Source: Symbiodinium natans (Eukaryota > Sar > Dinophyceae > Suessiales > Symbiodiniaceae). Taken from it: a DNA stretch of 64,000 nt. Shown in pieces: positions 1-13,400 of the stretch. Positions within the stretch are counted from its first letter, which is position 1, and each line of letters opens with the position of its first letter. The DNA lies in NCBI GenBank assembly GCA_905221605.1, contig CAJNDS010002811.1:1-64000 (forward strand). Reading direction: 5' to 3'. The notes under the pieces were generated by a model that ran no database searches, was not told where the DNA came from, and saw nothing but the letters and a program-made list of their open reading frames with translations. The position numbers and the translations under genes were made by a program.

Positions 1-184
1 CGTCGGTAGAGAGAATCAAGGCAAGATAAGCACCTATCCCAACATCCCCCCAAGTACGCAAGGCAACCTCCCATCCGCAAATGGCTACTCATTGGAGACT
101 GCCGACTGCCGACAGTCGCCGCTGCACAAGAGCGTACATGTTGGAGATAGAAAAGGCTCGTGGCACTAACCCATCCAATCCTAT

Positions 185-862
185 GTGAGGCCCGATATTC
201 CCGTTGATATCTTTGAATGCGAGGAGCAAGTCCATCAGCAGCGTGATGAATTGACCCCCCCCATCCCAGCATATCCCACGAGGAAGATTCCCAGAAGGAT
301 CCGATGTGCGTTCCGTCTTTGGAACCCAACCAACCGAAGCCCCCTGGATCTCCGATTATTACGACTAGTTCTACCGGCAGCATGTTCTGTCAGTGTCCAA
401 GCCCGAATCTTGTCAAACCCCAGCAAAGCCAATCCCACCAAACCGCAAGCAAGACCCAAAAGAACCAGCGGTGGGGGGGAGTCGCATCCTTCCATGCAGC
501 CGGTCGCAGCACCGGCTGCTCGCTAGCAGTGTCGGCGCCCCATGGCTCAGGCCCGAGTTCGCTGAACTTACGAGCAACACCAATTGGTTGAGAGATGCGC
601 TGCTGCTAATCTGGGATACGAGCCCATTATTTTCGAGAGTATGGGGGGTTTGGAAATAGGAGGGAACGAATTCCTCAAAGGGATATGTGTTTTGGTCGAT
701 GAGTGGCAATATCGTCGTCAGGGCGAGGCGTATCAAGAATGTATGATGCGGCTGAGTTTTGATCTTCAATACGGGCTCCACAGAGCGATCACCACGCATC
801 ATATGACTCATTCGGACCATATAGAAGGGCCGAACGCGGTGGAAACATTCTTGAATCTCTGA
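185..862 (+). pseudogene. Possible C-terminal remnant of a retroelement ORF
   Basis: Two overlapping open frames (185-526 and 584-862). The second ends in a stretch with GYEPIIFES and, further on, MMRLSFDLQYGLHRAI. I associate this style of C-terminal tail with non-LTR reverse-transcriptase proteins of algae and oomycetes, but no catalytic motif is present in the window. An antisense frame at 413-1168 (251 codons) overlaps it and has no recognisable feature. If the reading is right, the body of the element lies to the left of the window. This is a weak call from residue pattern only. Confidence 0.25.
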
Positions 863-1099
863 GTTTGCTGATGCAGGACCCCCTTGCGTAGGTGATTCCG
901 CTTTGTCGTATGCGCCTCGGCCGCGGCGCCGCTTGGCGAATTGAGTGTAGAAAAGTTCTGGAGCCCCGTGTTGGTTCTCTTGCTTCTTGGATTCCTCGTA
1001 TTCCCATAATTCGGGGTGGTAGCGGGTCTTTTCCTTTGGGATTGCAATGAACCTTTGATTTCGTGGATATTTGTGTGTGGCTCTCGAATGGGCACATTG

Positions 1100-4000
1100 A
1101 AATATAGTTCCTAAGTATTTTGCATTTTCATGGGAGCAGAATGCTCTCAGCGATGGAGGATATTTCATTCGTATCTTTATTCTATTTGGTGAATTTTGGT
1201 CGATATTTAATTCGTGCTCTTAGGAATATAAGTTTCTCGTACGGAGAGAGTAGGGATTTACAATTGGTGTTTTTAAGAGCAGAAGTCTCTTATATCATTT
1301 AAATTTCGATTTAATTTCTGATTTATTTGGGATTGTGCCTGGGAATCATGCCGAGATATATATCTCATTTCTGGATCTCCCTCCTCGAAATGTATATTTT
1401 TCTTCGTCTGATTTTGGATATTTCTTTTCTCTTGGATCGAATTCGGGGCGGTGGTGGGATCGTGCATGACCCTGGGAATGCGGAAGTATCTCGTCGTCTT
1501 ATCTCTTTATATTTGATATGAAGATTATATATATTGTTTTTGATATCTATAGGGAATATGAGTCTCTCTCAATGAGATCTTAGTATAAATTGATATTTTT
1601 GGAAATATGAATCTCGTATATCGTTGCAAGTATATAGCGATGGATAATCCCACGATTTGAGATAATTAGATATATATTGAAGGAATTATATTGATTGCGA
1701 TTGAAGATCCCTCGCATAGATATTGGGATAATGGATAATTTCTTGGCATCAAAGAATGTTGGTATTGAGGGGGTTTGGTATATTCTTCGATGTCATATTG
1801 ATGGAAGTTCTTGATCTCATTTGGGTCATCTTCGTTCTCTTTCTTCTGATGTGATTCTGAGATCTTGGATTTGATTGGGGGAAGTTGGTGAGTTTTTAAT
1901 ATATAATCTGGGAGTCTGCAATAATATGATGAAATTCGTTATTTATGATGATCGGATTAGAAAAAATCTTTGAAGATTTCTAATTGGAATTTTTGGACAT
2001 AGAAATCATTTATATTCGTTTCTTCCAGATATATTGCAATCCGATAGAAAATATCATTCTTGGAGGAATATCTATATGATATGGGAATATATCTGGATAT
2101 TGGAATGAAATAAATAAGAATTCCATATAAGCATGGCAAATTTTAATATTCTTTTCTATATGAAATCAATAAAATCGAAGAAAATCGAAATATTAAAAGA
2201 TAATTTCAGATCGATATATAATTTCAGATCGATATAGATTGGGATCTTCAGAATATCATATAAGAATTTCTCTTGGAATTATAGGATATCTCCAGAAGAT
2301 TAGATTTGTATTTCTTTTATCCAATGATATCGTCTTTTCCAATTGGAAGATAATTATACGATATAGAAAAAGATCCTCAATATCATTATAATTCCGATTG
2401 ATTTGATATCTTGATATTCTTATATTTTTTTAGATATTCGAGAATTATTTCGTGGATAATCAGAATATTATTCTTTGCTTATTTGATCGTCCTTGGGATA
2501 GAGGCCTTTTGAGAATATAAAAGATTTATGAAATCATATCTGCAAATAGAGAAATTAGATCATCAATATATTCGATTCTTACTCTTACTAATTTATTATA
2601 TCAGAAAAATCGAGATTCGAATATTAATCATATCATTAGTCCATATCATTATTCTATCATTTATTTCTATCTAATTTTGGTCATTAGAATTTGAATTATT
2701 CCCTCTATCTAATGAAAATCTAATTATATAATATTATAATTTGAATTATATCTTTTGCCTAATGAATATTATACATATCCAATTGAGCATATATATATTT
2801 GATATTTGTTGTATCTCATATTGATGAATTTTCTATGATCCATATCCATTATATTTCATTATTGATTTCTCCTTCTATTGATCAAACCATCCATCCATTG
2901 ATTTTAATTCGATCTTCGAATCTGGATATATGGTCTTTATATCTTTCAAATCATTTTCAAAAATATGGATAGCAGATAGGATCGGAATGATAGAGATAAC
3001 GATCGAGATTAAATAAGAATAGATGAGAAATGATTGAAAAGAATCCAAATATTATCTTAAATTATAATAATGTAGATAATATATGAGATTAATTTAATAT
3101 AATATGAAGAAAATGATTAAATGTATCCAATAAATATCAATAATATTGATAATCATTCAGATAAAGTATAAGATCAATGAAGTTTTGAATATATACGAGA
3201 TCAATATAATATCGATATCATATGAAAAATATAGTTTTGTTGATCTATGAAAGATCAAATATAAATAGACGAAAATTTATGAGAAAGAATTCTCATGACT
3301 AATTTGAAATAGATCTGGAGAAATGATAAATGAATATAATATATGAATGATTATCAATTAAGAACCGTATCATAAAATGAACCCATCCTAAATAATATAC
3401 TTGTCTAAAGGACCTATGACCACACAATTCGAAATTGAAATATCGTATATTGAGAGCATAGAGCCTCCATGAAGAAATTCATATCTTTATTCCATAAATT
3501 CTCAATCGATAAGACAATATATGGAATATATCCAAATTTTTAAATATTAATCATATCTATGAATGAAAAATTAGAATGAGATATGGAAAAATTCCTATTG
3601 AAGATCTCTTGGCTCATCTGAATGGGATGAGAAGAGAAAGAAATCTTAATGAAATCAAATGAATGATAATTTCCTATTTGTATTTTTTAATAGCTTATAA
3701 AGATTCTTCTGATAAGATCTTGGAATATTTCTTTTCATTTAAATTATATATGTGAGAAATTCTAAATTGAAATTTTCAAGAAATTCTAAGCGTTTCCCGA
3801 ATGAAAAGAATTAAATCTAAAATCGAATAAAACCCCCGTGAAAGTAGATATAAAAAATATATCTTTTGTTTCCATATTTTATAATATTTGAATTAATGTA
3901 TTGAGAATTCTTCATTAAAATCCCAATCTGAGATCATCCTATAATCCATCAAGAGATTTTATAATAGGAAATCAGAAATCATTAATATCTCAAGAATCGA

Positions 4001-4450
4001 TTCTTGATTATAGAGAATGAAAATATCAAAAATAGAGATAATATACAAAAAATAAAGATATAGAATAAGAAATAAAAAATTCTTTCGTAAAATCCGAAGG
4101 ATTCCCATCCTAATATTCTTCCTAAAATCCGAATAATCTCCCTAAAATCTCAGCAACCCCACGAAAACCCGGCCAAATACCCCCCCTAGGATTTTACTCC
4201 GCCAACCTTTTCTTCATCTTTCTCTTATCATCAATTTCGTATTCGATCTGCAAAAAAAAAAAAACTGAATCCAATCTACGAAAGGCAATATCTGAAATAG
4301 CCCATAGAATCCAGATATATTGGAGATTTTTCGAGATTCATTCTCGAAACTAAATTCAAAAGTCCTATTGGAAGAAATTTCATGAGACGATTTATCATAT
4401 GGTAAATGAAGTATATAATTAGAAATATATATATATATATATTATATGTA
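1100..4450. other. AT-rich island without genes
   Basis: About 3.3 kb that is visibly far more AT-rich than anything else in the window. It is dominated by short GATA, ATAT and GAT words and has no open frame above about 60 codons in its core. It ends in an AT dinucleotide run near 4426-4442, after which base composition returns abruptly to the mixed, roughly half-GC style of the rest. I see no rRNA, tRNA or organelle gene in it. It could be a true AT-rich satellite-like segment, inserted organelle-type DNA, or an assembly join. Confidence 0.7.
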
Positions 4451-4775
4451 TTCAGTATTGCATCTGAGTCAATATTTTGGACTAAACACGATCAGTCTGT
4501 CCATGTTCCCATAACCTATCCCAAGGAGATTTGCGTTCTTTGGCCTGTGTGTTTTGGCAGTTGCCAATAATGCAGCGAGGATGAGTTGTAGATATGCACA
4601 ATTGTCTTCCCCGCTCCAAGGCGAAATTCTGGGCAAGCTTGGGGAAACTTCTGCTCATCGGTTCTCTTCTTGAACACATGGCTTGAAGCAGGGCAGCTTA
4701 ATCCTGCGGCTCACAACCTCATTGTTGCTTGCAGGCCTGTCAAGCATGGGTGCGTCAAGGATTGCAGAACCTTAC

Positions 4776-5246
4776 TCTTCCAGCTGGAAGCCTCCTCTGG
4801 CATAGCCCCAGTCATCTCCTTCATCACCTTTGCCAACTCCTGGCTCAGGGCCAGCAGACACACAGCAAGCATACACTCAAACACAAAAACAAAAACAAAA
4901 ACAAAAACATATATATATATATATACATAAGCTACAACAGACTGAAAAACACAGGCAACACACACAGAAACACACAGGAAACACGGAAACACACGCACAT
5001 ACAAACACACACACAAACACGCATCTAACACACAAACAAACAAACAAACAAACAAACAAACAAACAAACAAACAAACAACCAAGCAAGCAAGCAAGCAAA
5101 CAAACAAACAAACAAGCAAACAAACAAACAAAGAAGATACTGCACAACAGTACCTCACTGCAGTAGCTATTGAACAAGGAACTGCCCGTCGAGAAAAACA
5201 AGAAAGCCGTGGCCTCAGGATCATCGGCAATCTTCTTGAACAGTTC
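4776..5246 (-). CDS. Two exons of an unidentified minus-strand gene
   Basis: Two exon-like stretches read on the minus strand, both preceded by CAG and opening with G. 5246-5154 (31 codons, phase 0) reads ELFKKIADDPEATAFLF and onward, ending before a GT donor. 4839-4776 (21 codons plus one base) reads ELAKVMKEMTGAMPEEASSW and ends before GTAAGG. A GTTT-type microsatellite fills the intron between them. They lie downstream of the PEX19 stop at 5405 in the same direction, so they probably belong to the next gene in a head-to-tail cluster. The protein is helical and charged; I do not recognise it. Further exons toward 4480 are possible but unclear. Confidence 0.4.
4885..5131. repeat. Microsatellites (AAAAAC)n, (AT)n, (ACAA)n
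   Basis: Runs of AAAAAC (about 4887-4908) and AT (about 4909-4926) are followed by A/C-rich sequence and a long ACAA run with an AGCA interruption (about 5033-5131). The open frames over this stretch (poly-Val/Cys/Leu on one strand, Lys/Gln/Thr on the other) are artefacts of the repeat. Confidence 0.9.
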
Positions 5247-5404
5247 CTGCGTTGCACGAATCTTGTCATATCAATCTCGTGACGTTTCGTTGACAATACG
5301 TGCCGCCCGCTATCATGTGCAGGAGCACATGGTGACACATGGTGATTTATGATGCCGCAGCACCCCTGCCACCACCATCACCCACAAATTCCCAATGCCG
5401 AACT

Positions 5405-8184
5405 TCAGTCCTGCTCAGGTCCAGCGAGCTGCGAGTCGAGGCCCATGTTTTTCATGAAGTCCTTGCAGTCTACAGGCTTGTTCTTTCGACATCTTCCGGC
5501 GCAGTGTCATGATATCCGAGGGATCCATAGAGTGACAACAAGTCCAGATCCTAGGATCCCAGCTAGGACCTCGAAGTTTATCACAAGCATCCCGCAAACT
5601 GATTGGCAAGCGCGCCTCGAAGGACTCAGCTCCTTCTGTGGCTTCTTGCGGGACGATCTCGCAGCACCATCATGCTATGCCATATGTATCACTGCATCGC
5701 AGAGAAGCACTGCAGAAGCAGCCTGGGCCATGACTTCTTCGGGCGGCTGCCCGAGCTGCTGCAGCTCGTTCAGCATGCGTTGCACCTGGCTAAGAAGCTG
5801 AAAAACCTCATGTAGCCAAGCTGTCACCTTCTCTGTGCAAACTTGTCTCTGCAAACGTCGCAATGTCCAGAAGTTAAGGCACCTGATCTCGGGCAGAATC
5901 GGGAAGAGGATCTGGGTTCTGCCTGGCGCAGACGCAACAGGAGCTGCTGACAGCAACACTGAGAGGTATGAAACCTGGCCGGATGCACTTGTACACACTG
6001 ACTATCTGCCTGTACAGCTTCAGCTGAGCCTTCAGAGACAATCAAAAAGCAGAAAGTCGTCTCAATCGTGCACGATTCTATCTTGCACCTCATATCGGCT
6101 CTTATCTGCTTTGGACAGACCTATCAGAGGCAATCCAAACTATGCACTCGCAAAGAGGCTGACTCAAAAGCAGTGATCTTGCAGAGGCGCACCCTTCTTC
6201 TCTTTAAGATATGGCTCCAACCTTAGCCATAAACTGCATAAACGCATCATCTCAATTCATGATGCACAACAAAATGCTACGTGACATACACTTCAGCAAT
6301 AATCCGCGAGGTTTAAGTTCAAGACTTATCCGCTATCTGCTGCAGCGGCTCTGTTAGAAGCTCGGTGGACAACATAGACCTGTCAAGGGCTTCAACTCTT
6401 TTCATCTCATCCAGCGGTTGGCATGAGCTGCCGACGACATCAACGTCGACATCGACTTTTCGAAGTCCTTGTCTGAGCCTGCAATGAGCATCTCACGGAA
6501 TCTCTCTCCCTCTCTCTCAGCCTTCTTTCTTTCAGAGACTTCAGGCACGAGGGTTCCCCCTCCCCGGTGCAGTCCGCGCTCCGGCTCTCTTCTTCTTCTA
6601 TTCCTTTCACTTCTCTTCTTCTTCTCCTTCTTATTATTCTTATTTTTCTTATTCTTCTTCATCTTCTTCTTCTTCTGCACGCTTAAGGGCACCTTTCGTG
6701 TGAAGCTTCTGCTGTGCGCCGAGCGGAGCTTAGTCAAGCTCAACCCCACTTAGGTGAAAGGACAACCACGGCTCCCAGTTCTCGGTGTGTTCGCGTCATT
6801 GCGACGTAGCACAACATATTGTGCGGACTCCCACTTGTGGCCGGCCCTGGGCCCTAGAATGCTAAGTTGTAAGTGCCAAAGGCCCGCTCTCTCCCTCTCT
6901 CTATTTCCCGCGCAAAGTGTCTCCAGCCTGCTGCCTCCTCAAAACTCTTCATGAACTTTTGCAGGACGTCCTGCCATACGTAGGATCTCCGAATATGGGG
7001 GGTCGGCTTGGGAGCTTTTAGGCTCACTGCGGACAATCCCCAACAATCAACAGGTGGTGAATGACCATTGCTGTAGGTCTGGAGGGGATTAAGGGTCATC
7101 TGCTCAGCATGATCACGGCAACCGAATTAGATGAAGATGAAGGTGCCTGCAGTTTAAGCAGCACCGCGCAACACAACTGATGCTCATCACAACTGATGCT
7201 CATGGACTTGAACTGAATGTACATCCATGGGGCACCGACCTCACCCGACGAGTCAGCAGCTGGTGACGAAGCTACGGCAGTAGAGGCCACTGCCTGTGAA
7301 AACAGCATGGCCACTGCACTTCACTGTGCTGTGGCTTCAGCAGCCTCGCTGGGCGCTGGCCTCAGCCGCAACACAGTCGAGGGTACAACAGTCCCTGGCA
7401 AGACCTTGAAAGACGTCCTTCTTAGCTTTGGGCGCTGGAGCCTGCTGCATGGCATCTGCCATGGCCTTCTGAAAATTCTCGTCCTTTTTGCACGCTTTGT
7501 GAACTTTGCACTGTGCACTTAATTCACTTTAATCATGCCCATGCTTCCGGCATGTGCCGAAAGCATGCCCCTATACATCATCCTGAAAGTTCTTGACGAG
7601 ATCCTTGAAGAAGTCCTTAGCCCATGGCATAGACGGCATCGCAGACGTTCCGTTGCCCCATGTTTCAGGAAGTGCCTCACCAGGAGGTTGGCCTTCACCC
7701 GTCCTGAAATTCGACTGGAGGGAATGGTCTGAAATGTCTGAAGCAATCTAAAGCGTGCTCGCAGCACATGTCCTTTTGGCACCTTGTTGCAGTTCTCGCA
7801 CGGCCTCTGCTAAGCAGATGTTGGCGTATTCAGGGCTTGGGAGCCACAAGGCGGAGCCACAACACGAGTCGAGCCTCACCGGCACTTCGTCCGCTCTCTG
7901 CGGGTGCCGCCTCCGAGTTTTCAGCGGCTAACAGTTGCTGACAGCTGAAAAATAGCTGCTAACAATTGCTGACACAATACATCTGTTTTGCACCTTAATC
8001 ATTTTCCTTCACGCGTGTGTGTACGCATCTCTCGTCGACGCACTTCTCGGCCTTGCGCTCGTTGTCCAGGGCAGTTTGCACACCAGTCAGCGAGTCCGCA
8101 ATCAAATTGTCCAAGTCATCTGCCTCAGATGCTACACTCAACCAGAATCCCCAGCTTCTGGCAGCCCGCCCACTGGACCTCCAT
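5405..8184 (-). CDS. PEX19: PEX19-like peroxin (peroxisomal membrane-protein import receptor)
   Basis: PEX19 is the cytosolic chaperone and receptor that carries peroxisomal membrane proteins to PEX3. I assembled it from small minus-strand exons. Candidate start ATG-GAG at 8184-8179, then 8123 down to about 8040 (ADDLDNLIADSL, the N-terminal PEX3-binding helix type). Next come 7615-7583 (DFFKDLVKNFQ), 7483-7442 (DENFQKAMADAMQQ), about 6530-6436 (DFEKSMSTLMS at its end), 6379-6326 (LSTELLTEPLQQIADK), 6221-6193, 6120-6089 (LSKADKSRYE), 6029-5989 (QLKLYRQIVSVYK), 5922-5883, 5848-5828, 5785-5729 (LNELQQLGQPPEEVM) and 5461-5405 with stop TGA. Codon phases agree across the exons from 6467 to 5405. 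The order and spacing match the family's MQxLQxLGxPP C-terminal region. Exons between 7442 and 6530 are not placed, and no C-terminal CaaX box is visible. Confidence 0.7.
6585..6690. repeat. Polypyrimidine (CTT)n tract
   Basis: Imperfect CTT/TCT tract inside the PEX19 locus. On the minus strand it would read as a Lys/Arg-rich run just upstream of the exon ending at 6436. Whether it is intronic or encodes a basic linker cannot be decided from sequence alone. Confidence 0.7.
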
Positions 8185-8299
8185 CGTCGAGAGGCTGGCT
8201 CCTTGCGAGTCATGAAAAAGGGTAGGAAATCTCGCCAGGCCCTCGTGATCCCGGCTCCTGAAACTTTTAAAAGGATGCCGCCAAGCTCTCAGGAGACTA

Positions 8300-11200
8300 C
8301 AAAACGTTCGAGGCTTGACTCGGCTTGATAGTCGAAAATGCGAACGGGCGAATGGGTGCCTGTCTCAGGGCCTTAAGTGAAGACCTATCGGACGCCAATA
8401 TAAGCAACAGCAGACAATGCTCTGTTTTTGTCCACGCGCCCCATCGTGCCACCGCTGCCGCCACAACCTGCATCGCACAGCCCAATGATAAAAAAGTATG
8501 TATTCAGAATGTCTTTCAGTAGTGTGAAGTAAGTGCTTCGCGAACAGGACCACAAGCTGTGCAACAGCTCGCACAGTTCGACTCGCCTTCTTGTCGCAGT
8601 ACTCATTAGTTCATTTGGCCATTCCTCGCGCCACCATACACATCCCGGCCCATGTTGGACTGTGTCTGTGTCATCATGACCTGCCGCAGGTGCACCACGT
8701 AGCGATAGTAAAGTCACGAAAGCCGACGAAGCCAACGAAAGCTCTCAACCACTGCCTTCGAGACTGGCCGGACGTAGGCTGATTCCAACTCGATCGGGGC
8801 TCGTGGATCATGCGAGTAAGTGCATGCCTGGAGGACGAGTTTGGGCAAACACACAAAACAAGTCTCAGTGAAGCCTGCAGACTGCCCTTGCATCAACCTT
8901 TGCAAAAGTCAGCTACACAGTGCCACTCATTTCTATGTGCTCATGCCAGACAAACCGAGCCGACGTATGTACTGTCTGACGAATCGCAGACACAGACAGG
9001 AACTCAACTAGTGAATGTTGGCGGAGACTTTGCCCATTCCTCGCCCATTTCACCAGCACGAGTCCCTCGAACTTCAGATACAAAGTCATTAGGCCCCAAT
9101 GCTCCGCATCATAAGCCATAAGAGCCTCTTCGTACCTCCGCTGTTAGCGTGAGCCATGATAGCTGTACAGGCTGTACACATGTGCTTCTTGGCGTCTTGG
9201 AGTTTGGTGGTGTAAGCTGTGAGGCTTCTTGAAGTCAGAAGGAAGACTCAGACCTCCTCATGCCCGGTCAAGCGAAGCAGCCCCTCCCTTTTCTGCTGTG
9301 CATCTGGCCTCACGCTGTGGGCCTCTGGGGTCGGGTTTGCGGTCTGACGAATGGCGAAAAGGCGCAGCCGCCCTAGGATTTGAGCCCTAAGATGTCACAA
9401 GATCTGTGCAGCGGATCAGCCAAGCATGTCCAAGCATATGTTGCATGTCCAAGAGCATCCAGCCAGCGTAGGGGATAAGTGCTACTGGAGGCGCCTCTCC
9501 CACTGCACAAAAGCCGCGCTGATGATGAACACAGCGCAGCCTGTCTGTTGCGATCTGCGGTGCTTCTGAAAGCGCAATGTGAAGTGACGTCATGTAGTGG
9601 CGGGCACTCGCCATGTGTCGAAGCTGTAGCTTCCCCCGCCCACTAGGGACTTCCCCAAATTCACCCCAGGCCCCAGTCATGCGTTCCAAGTTGAAAGCTT
9701 CTGACTACCAGCCAAACCCTGTAAATGTCCTGTAAACCCAGTGAGGAAAGGCCTTTTGTAGCCTGGGCTCAGGGCATTGAGATGCGGAACCAGCAACCTG
9801 AGCTCGGAAAAAGATGCTTTAAAAGTTCGGAATTGCCGCGCCGCGACATGTCTAAATCTAAACATAACCCTGCGCCAATTACACTTTAGATTCTTTCAGG
9901 CAGCAATTGGTAGAAGTCCTCGTCACCACCTGAGCTGGTCGCAAACAGCCTGCCCCAACGCGTGTTGCAAAATTTTCTGTCCGAGGAGCTGTGCTTGAAG
10001 CCCTGACAGGGATGAAAGTTCAACGAGACATGTCACTGCATTCACAGCTTCAGTTCAAGAAAACCCAAGCACACTGGCAAATACGCTGTGTATATCTGTG
10101 TATATCTGTGTATATCTGTGTATATCTGTGTATGTCTGTGTATATCTGTTTATATCTGTGTATATCTGTGTATATCTGTGTATATCTGTGTATATCTGTG
10201 TATATCTGTGTATATCTGTGTACGTCTGTGTACGTCTGTGAATGTGTAGATCTGTCTATATCTGTGTGTCATGATGCAGCTTTCCAGGGCTAGGCCCGAG
10301 CTTGTGGAGTCAGTTCGTTCTTGCACCCTCGAAGCAGTGTTACATTTGCCGCGCATCAGTTGTTAGAGTGTGTCTCTGCCTCCTGGCTTCTTGCTGCTCG
10401 TCATGATCGACATGTGCATGCCCACGACAGCGACGAAGAGCCAGTTGGTTCAGGACAAGCTTGGCATGGCTTGGCCCAATCAAGGCACGCTTTCATCAGA
10501 AACTTCAAGGTCTCACAAAGCTGTCTGCGCACCCTTTGAATCGACTACACACGGGCTGCCGAGTTCGTAGACTCGAAATTGGTGATATTGACAGCATGAA
10601 CAACGAAAACATTGCGTGTACTGGTGAAAGCGGTTTGTACTGGTGAAGGTGGAACGCGCGCAAACCTGCCTTGTAAATGTCGTACCACTGGCCACGCACG
10701 GCCTGCGGCATCGTGCAAGCTTAAAGTGTGAATGTGAAAAGGTGAACGGCGAACAGTGGGGACTGGACAGCACATGAGCAACTGCCAAAAGCGGCTGGTG
10801 GTGGTAATGAACGCAACATGAGGGGTGTCGCTTTTAAGTGTTCCCATCGTTTTACAGCGTTTTAGCATCAATCATCCAGGCTTGATGTCTGCAGGTGTCG
10901 CTTTGGGAAAAGATCAAGGCTATAGCACACCCAACGGCTCATTAACTTAGGCTTCGGAGGGTCGCTCTTCAAGTGTTTTCATCGCTGTACAGGGTTTTGG
11001 GCATTCGTGTCCACCCCTTACTTACTTGAATGGCTGGGGGTTTTGGCGCTTGCTCACATGCATACAGGTATCTAAAGCATCTGAAACTTGGGGATACGTG
11101 AAGCGAGCCTGGTCCAAAGAAGATGTCCGGACTTTCATTTGTCTGGCGATTGCACTGAACACCTGCAATTTGAGGAAAAAACAGCACTCCTTTTCTGCGA

Positions 11201-13400
11201 CGTACAGACAGACACAACTCTGCTACACTTTGCTTCAAAGCACAAAAAGTGCTGTCAACTGCTCTCAAGCGGCGCTCTCATCATACATATTCAGGCTCGC
11301 CATGCATCTGAGTACCTTGAGCCGGCCCCCCACAAAGAAAGCAAAGAAACAAACAAAAAACTATGGCAATAATTAATGAAAAAAGCTTTTCCGCTTTCGC
11401 CAAAAAAACACTTTCGCCCGCCGGGGAGCATCATCTGCCTGCTCGATGCTCAGCCTTGCCCAGGCTGCAGTGTTTGCGCACTACGCGTTTGCAAAGCCTC
11501 TCTTGCATGAAACCCCAGCGCTCACACGGATTTCTCCCCAACCTGTCTCTCAGCAAAAGCCTTGCAGGGCAAAGAGGTAATCAGCAAAGCAGCGAAGCGC
11601 ATCCATCCAGAGCATGCATCTCGACCAAAATCCGTGCAACAAAGCGTAACCATCTACATCCCGCCTCTTCAGCACCGCATTCAATGCCCTGCAAGTCAGG
11701 TGTTCTGCGCATGACTAGCTATTGTAGGGTAGAATGAACAGGGTACAATGAACAAACGACTTCTACACACTGCAAATATGAACCGGCCGACCTAAAGCAT
11801 GCCGATCGTAATGCCTATGCATGAAATCTGGGAAATCGCCTCTGGCAACCTCTACACACGCAGTCTGACGGACCTGATGATATCATTGTCGAAAAACTTG
11901 GTTCGTGAAAGCGCTCTACAAGCCGCCGCCGCATCCTCGGGCAGCATCCTGGCAGAGGTCCAAGACAAGAAGTGCTCTTCTGGTTTCTCTTTGCGTTGTG
12001 CAACTGGTTACGAGAGAAGTTGACATGCCGTGGGATGGGGGAAGCACAAGGATGGCTCATAGGCGACATAGCGATGTAGTGATCAGGATGAATTGTAGAC
12101 TGTCACGCATTGGCTCGGGGTTTGATGAACTCTTAATGGAACCGTTTCGTTGAAGCCTTGTTGGAAAAATGTAACAACAAGTACTTTCCATGGGATGCTC
12201 TGGTAAGATGATTCCCAAGCATTGCCTTGGAAGCTTTTTGAGCAACGCAGGAGCAAGCACCATCATTCTCCCAAATGTCTCCACCTCGAACAGCAAAGAG
12301 CCGAAACAGGAGGTTCAGAGTAGTGTTCTTAGGGCCAAGGACATTGCAGACATGTGGCTCCATCCAAAGTGCCCGCACTAACATCTGCATTCTCATCCTC
12401 GCTTCCCGAAGCTTCCTGCTTACATCTGCCAGACTGCATACATAAGTACTTGAGTTGGGTACCTCAGTACGCGAGAAAGCACGGCTGAAATTACCTGAGC
12501 CTGCTTCGCTGACTCGTCGAGAGATGTCTCTCGCGCATCAGCTTGACCCCGCTCCTGTGACCAGATGAGAACAAAAACGATAAGCTTTGCGGTCTAGATG
12601 CAACATGTGTGTTCACACAGCTTAGGCTCAAAGCTTTGGCTTGCAAACGTGGGCTCGGATGTGGTGACACTTGCGTTCAAGAGTGGTCACGTGTGCCAGT
12701 TCCCGCTCCTTGCTAGAAACTTAACAATCGTTAGAACATGCTAGATGCAACAAACATTCGCACACAAGTTTAGAACATGGCAATGTGCGGAATCCTCGGC
12801 ATCCTCCTCGTCCGAATCCATCCATGCAAATTCCTTCCTAAGCTGCGCCCCGTCAGTTTGCAGGTGTTGCAAAAACACTGCAAGATTTACGAGAAAATAA
12901 AGGCCAAGGCAAGCCTGGCCAATCAATCTAGACAAGCTCTGCCAGGCCTCTTCCGTTTTCGTGGCTCACCTAAAACAACGTCAGAACGTGTTTCGAGAAC
13001 AAGGCACATAACCTTGAAAACAGTGTCGCGTTGCAACCTGGATGCTTTTAGGCGACGCATCCTGGTTTGGTCAGTGTAAACACAATCACTGCCAAAAAAA
13101 ATTTGTAAACGAAACATGCAGTGACATTCGGGCCTCGGCAACAGGGCTTTCCACCACATTAGCGAAAGCATTGCCATCTCCCGCCACAGAGTTGCTCTTC
13201 ATCTGCGTTTTTCTTGCGCTCTTGGCTACCTTACATGTGCAGTACCAGGACGGGCCGCTGAGTTGTTGATCATGGTCCAAAACAAGACCTGTTTACATCT
13301 CATCTTTCAGCACAAGCTCCATTTGCAGCTCATTCGAAGATTCGTCGGACTCTTGCGCAGCGGCGCATACAGCCTTGCGCTTCATTGGCTAATCAGCAGG
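8300..13400 (-). CDS. Unidentified intron-rich minus-strand gene(s)
   Basis: Several exon-like minus-strand pieces lie upstream of PEX19 in the same direction: about 13362-13309 (SDESSNELQMELVLK), about 13205-13125 (GNAFANVVESPVAEARMS), 12837-12795 (KEFAWMDSDEEDAE, AG|G acceptor, GA donor), 11948-11874 (MLPEDAAAACRALSRTKFF and onward, AG|G acceptor, GT donor) and a 100-codon frame at 9689-9387. The acidic N-terminal pieces followed by a MLPEDAAAACRALSRTK-type helical segment faintly recall algal organelle RNA-binding helical-repeat (RAP/FASTK-type) proteins, but that is a guess. Several frames near 8385-8905 also look coding. I cannot say whether this is one gene or two. Confidence 0.35.
10083..10262. 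repeat. 10-bp tandem repeat (TGTGTATATC)n
   Basis: About 17 copies of a 10-bp unit, nearly perfect, with a few variants (TATG, TACG) toward the right end. It sits within the unidentified minus-strand gene region, presumably in an intron. Open frames over it are artefacts. Confidence 0.95.

Noticed and set aside
413-1168. 251-codon minus-strand ORF near the left edge
   Set aside because: No motif, and the opposite strand gives a more protein-like reading. Kept only as context for the weak retroelement call.
10150-10356. Repeat-rich ORFs over the TGTGTATATC array on both strands
   Set aside because: Tandem repeat artefact.
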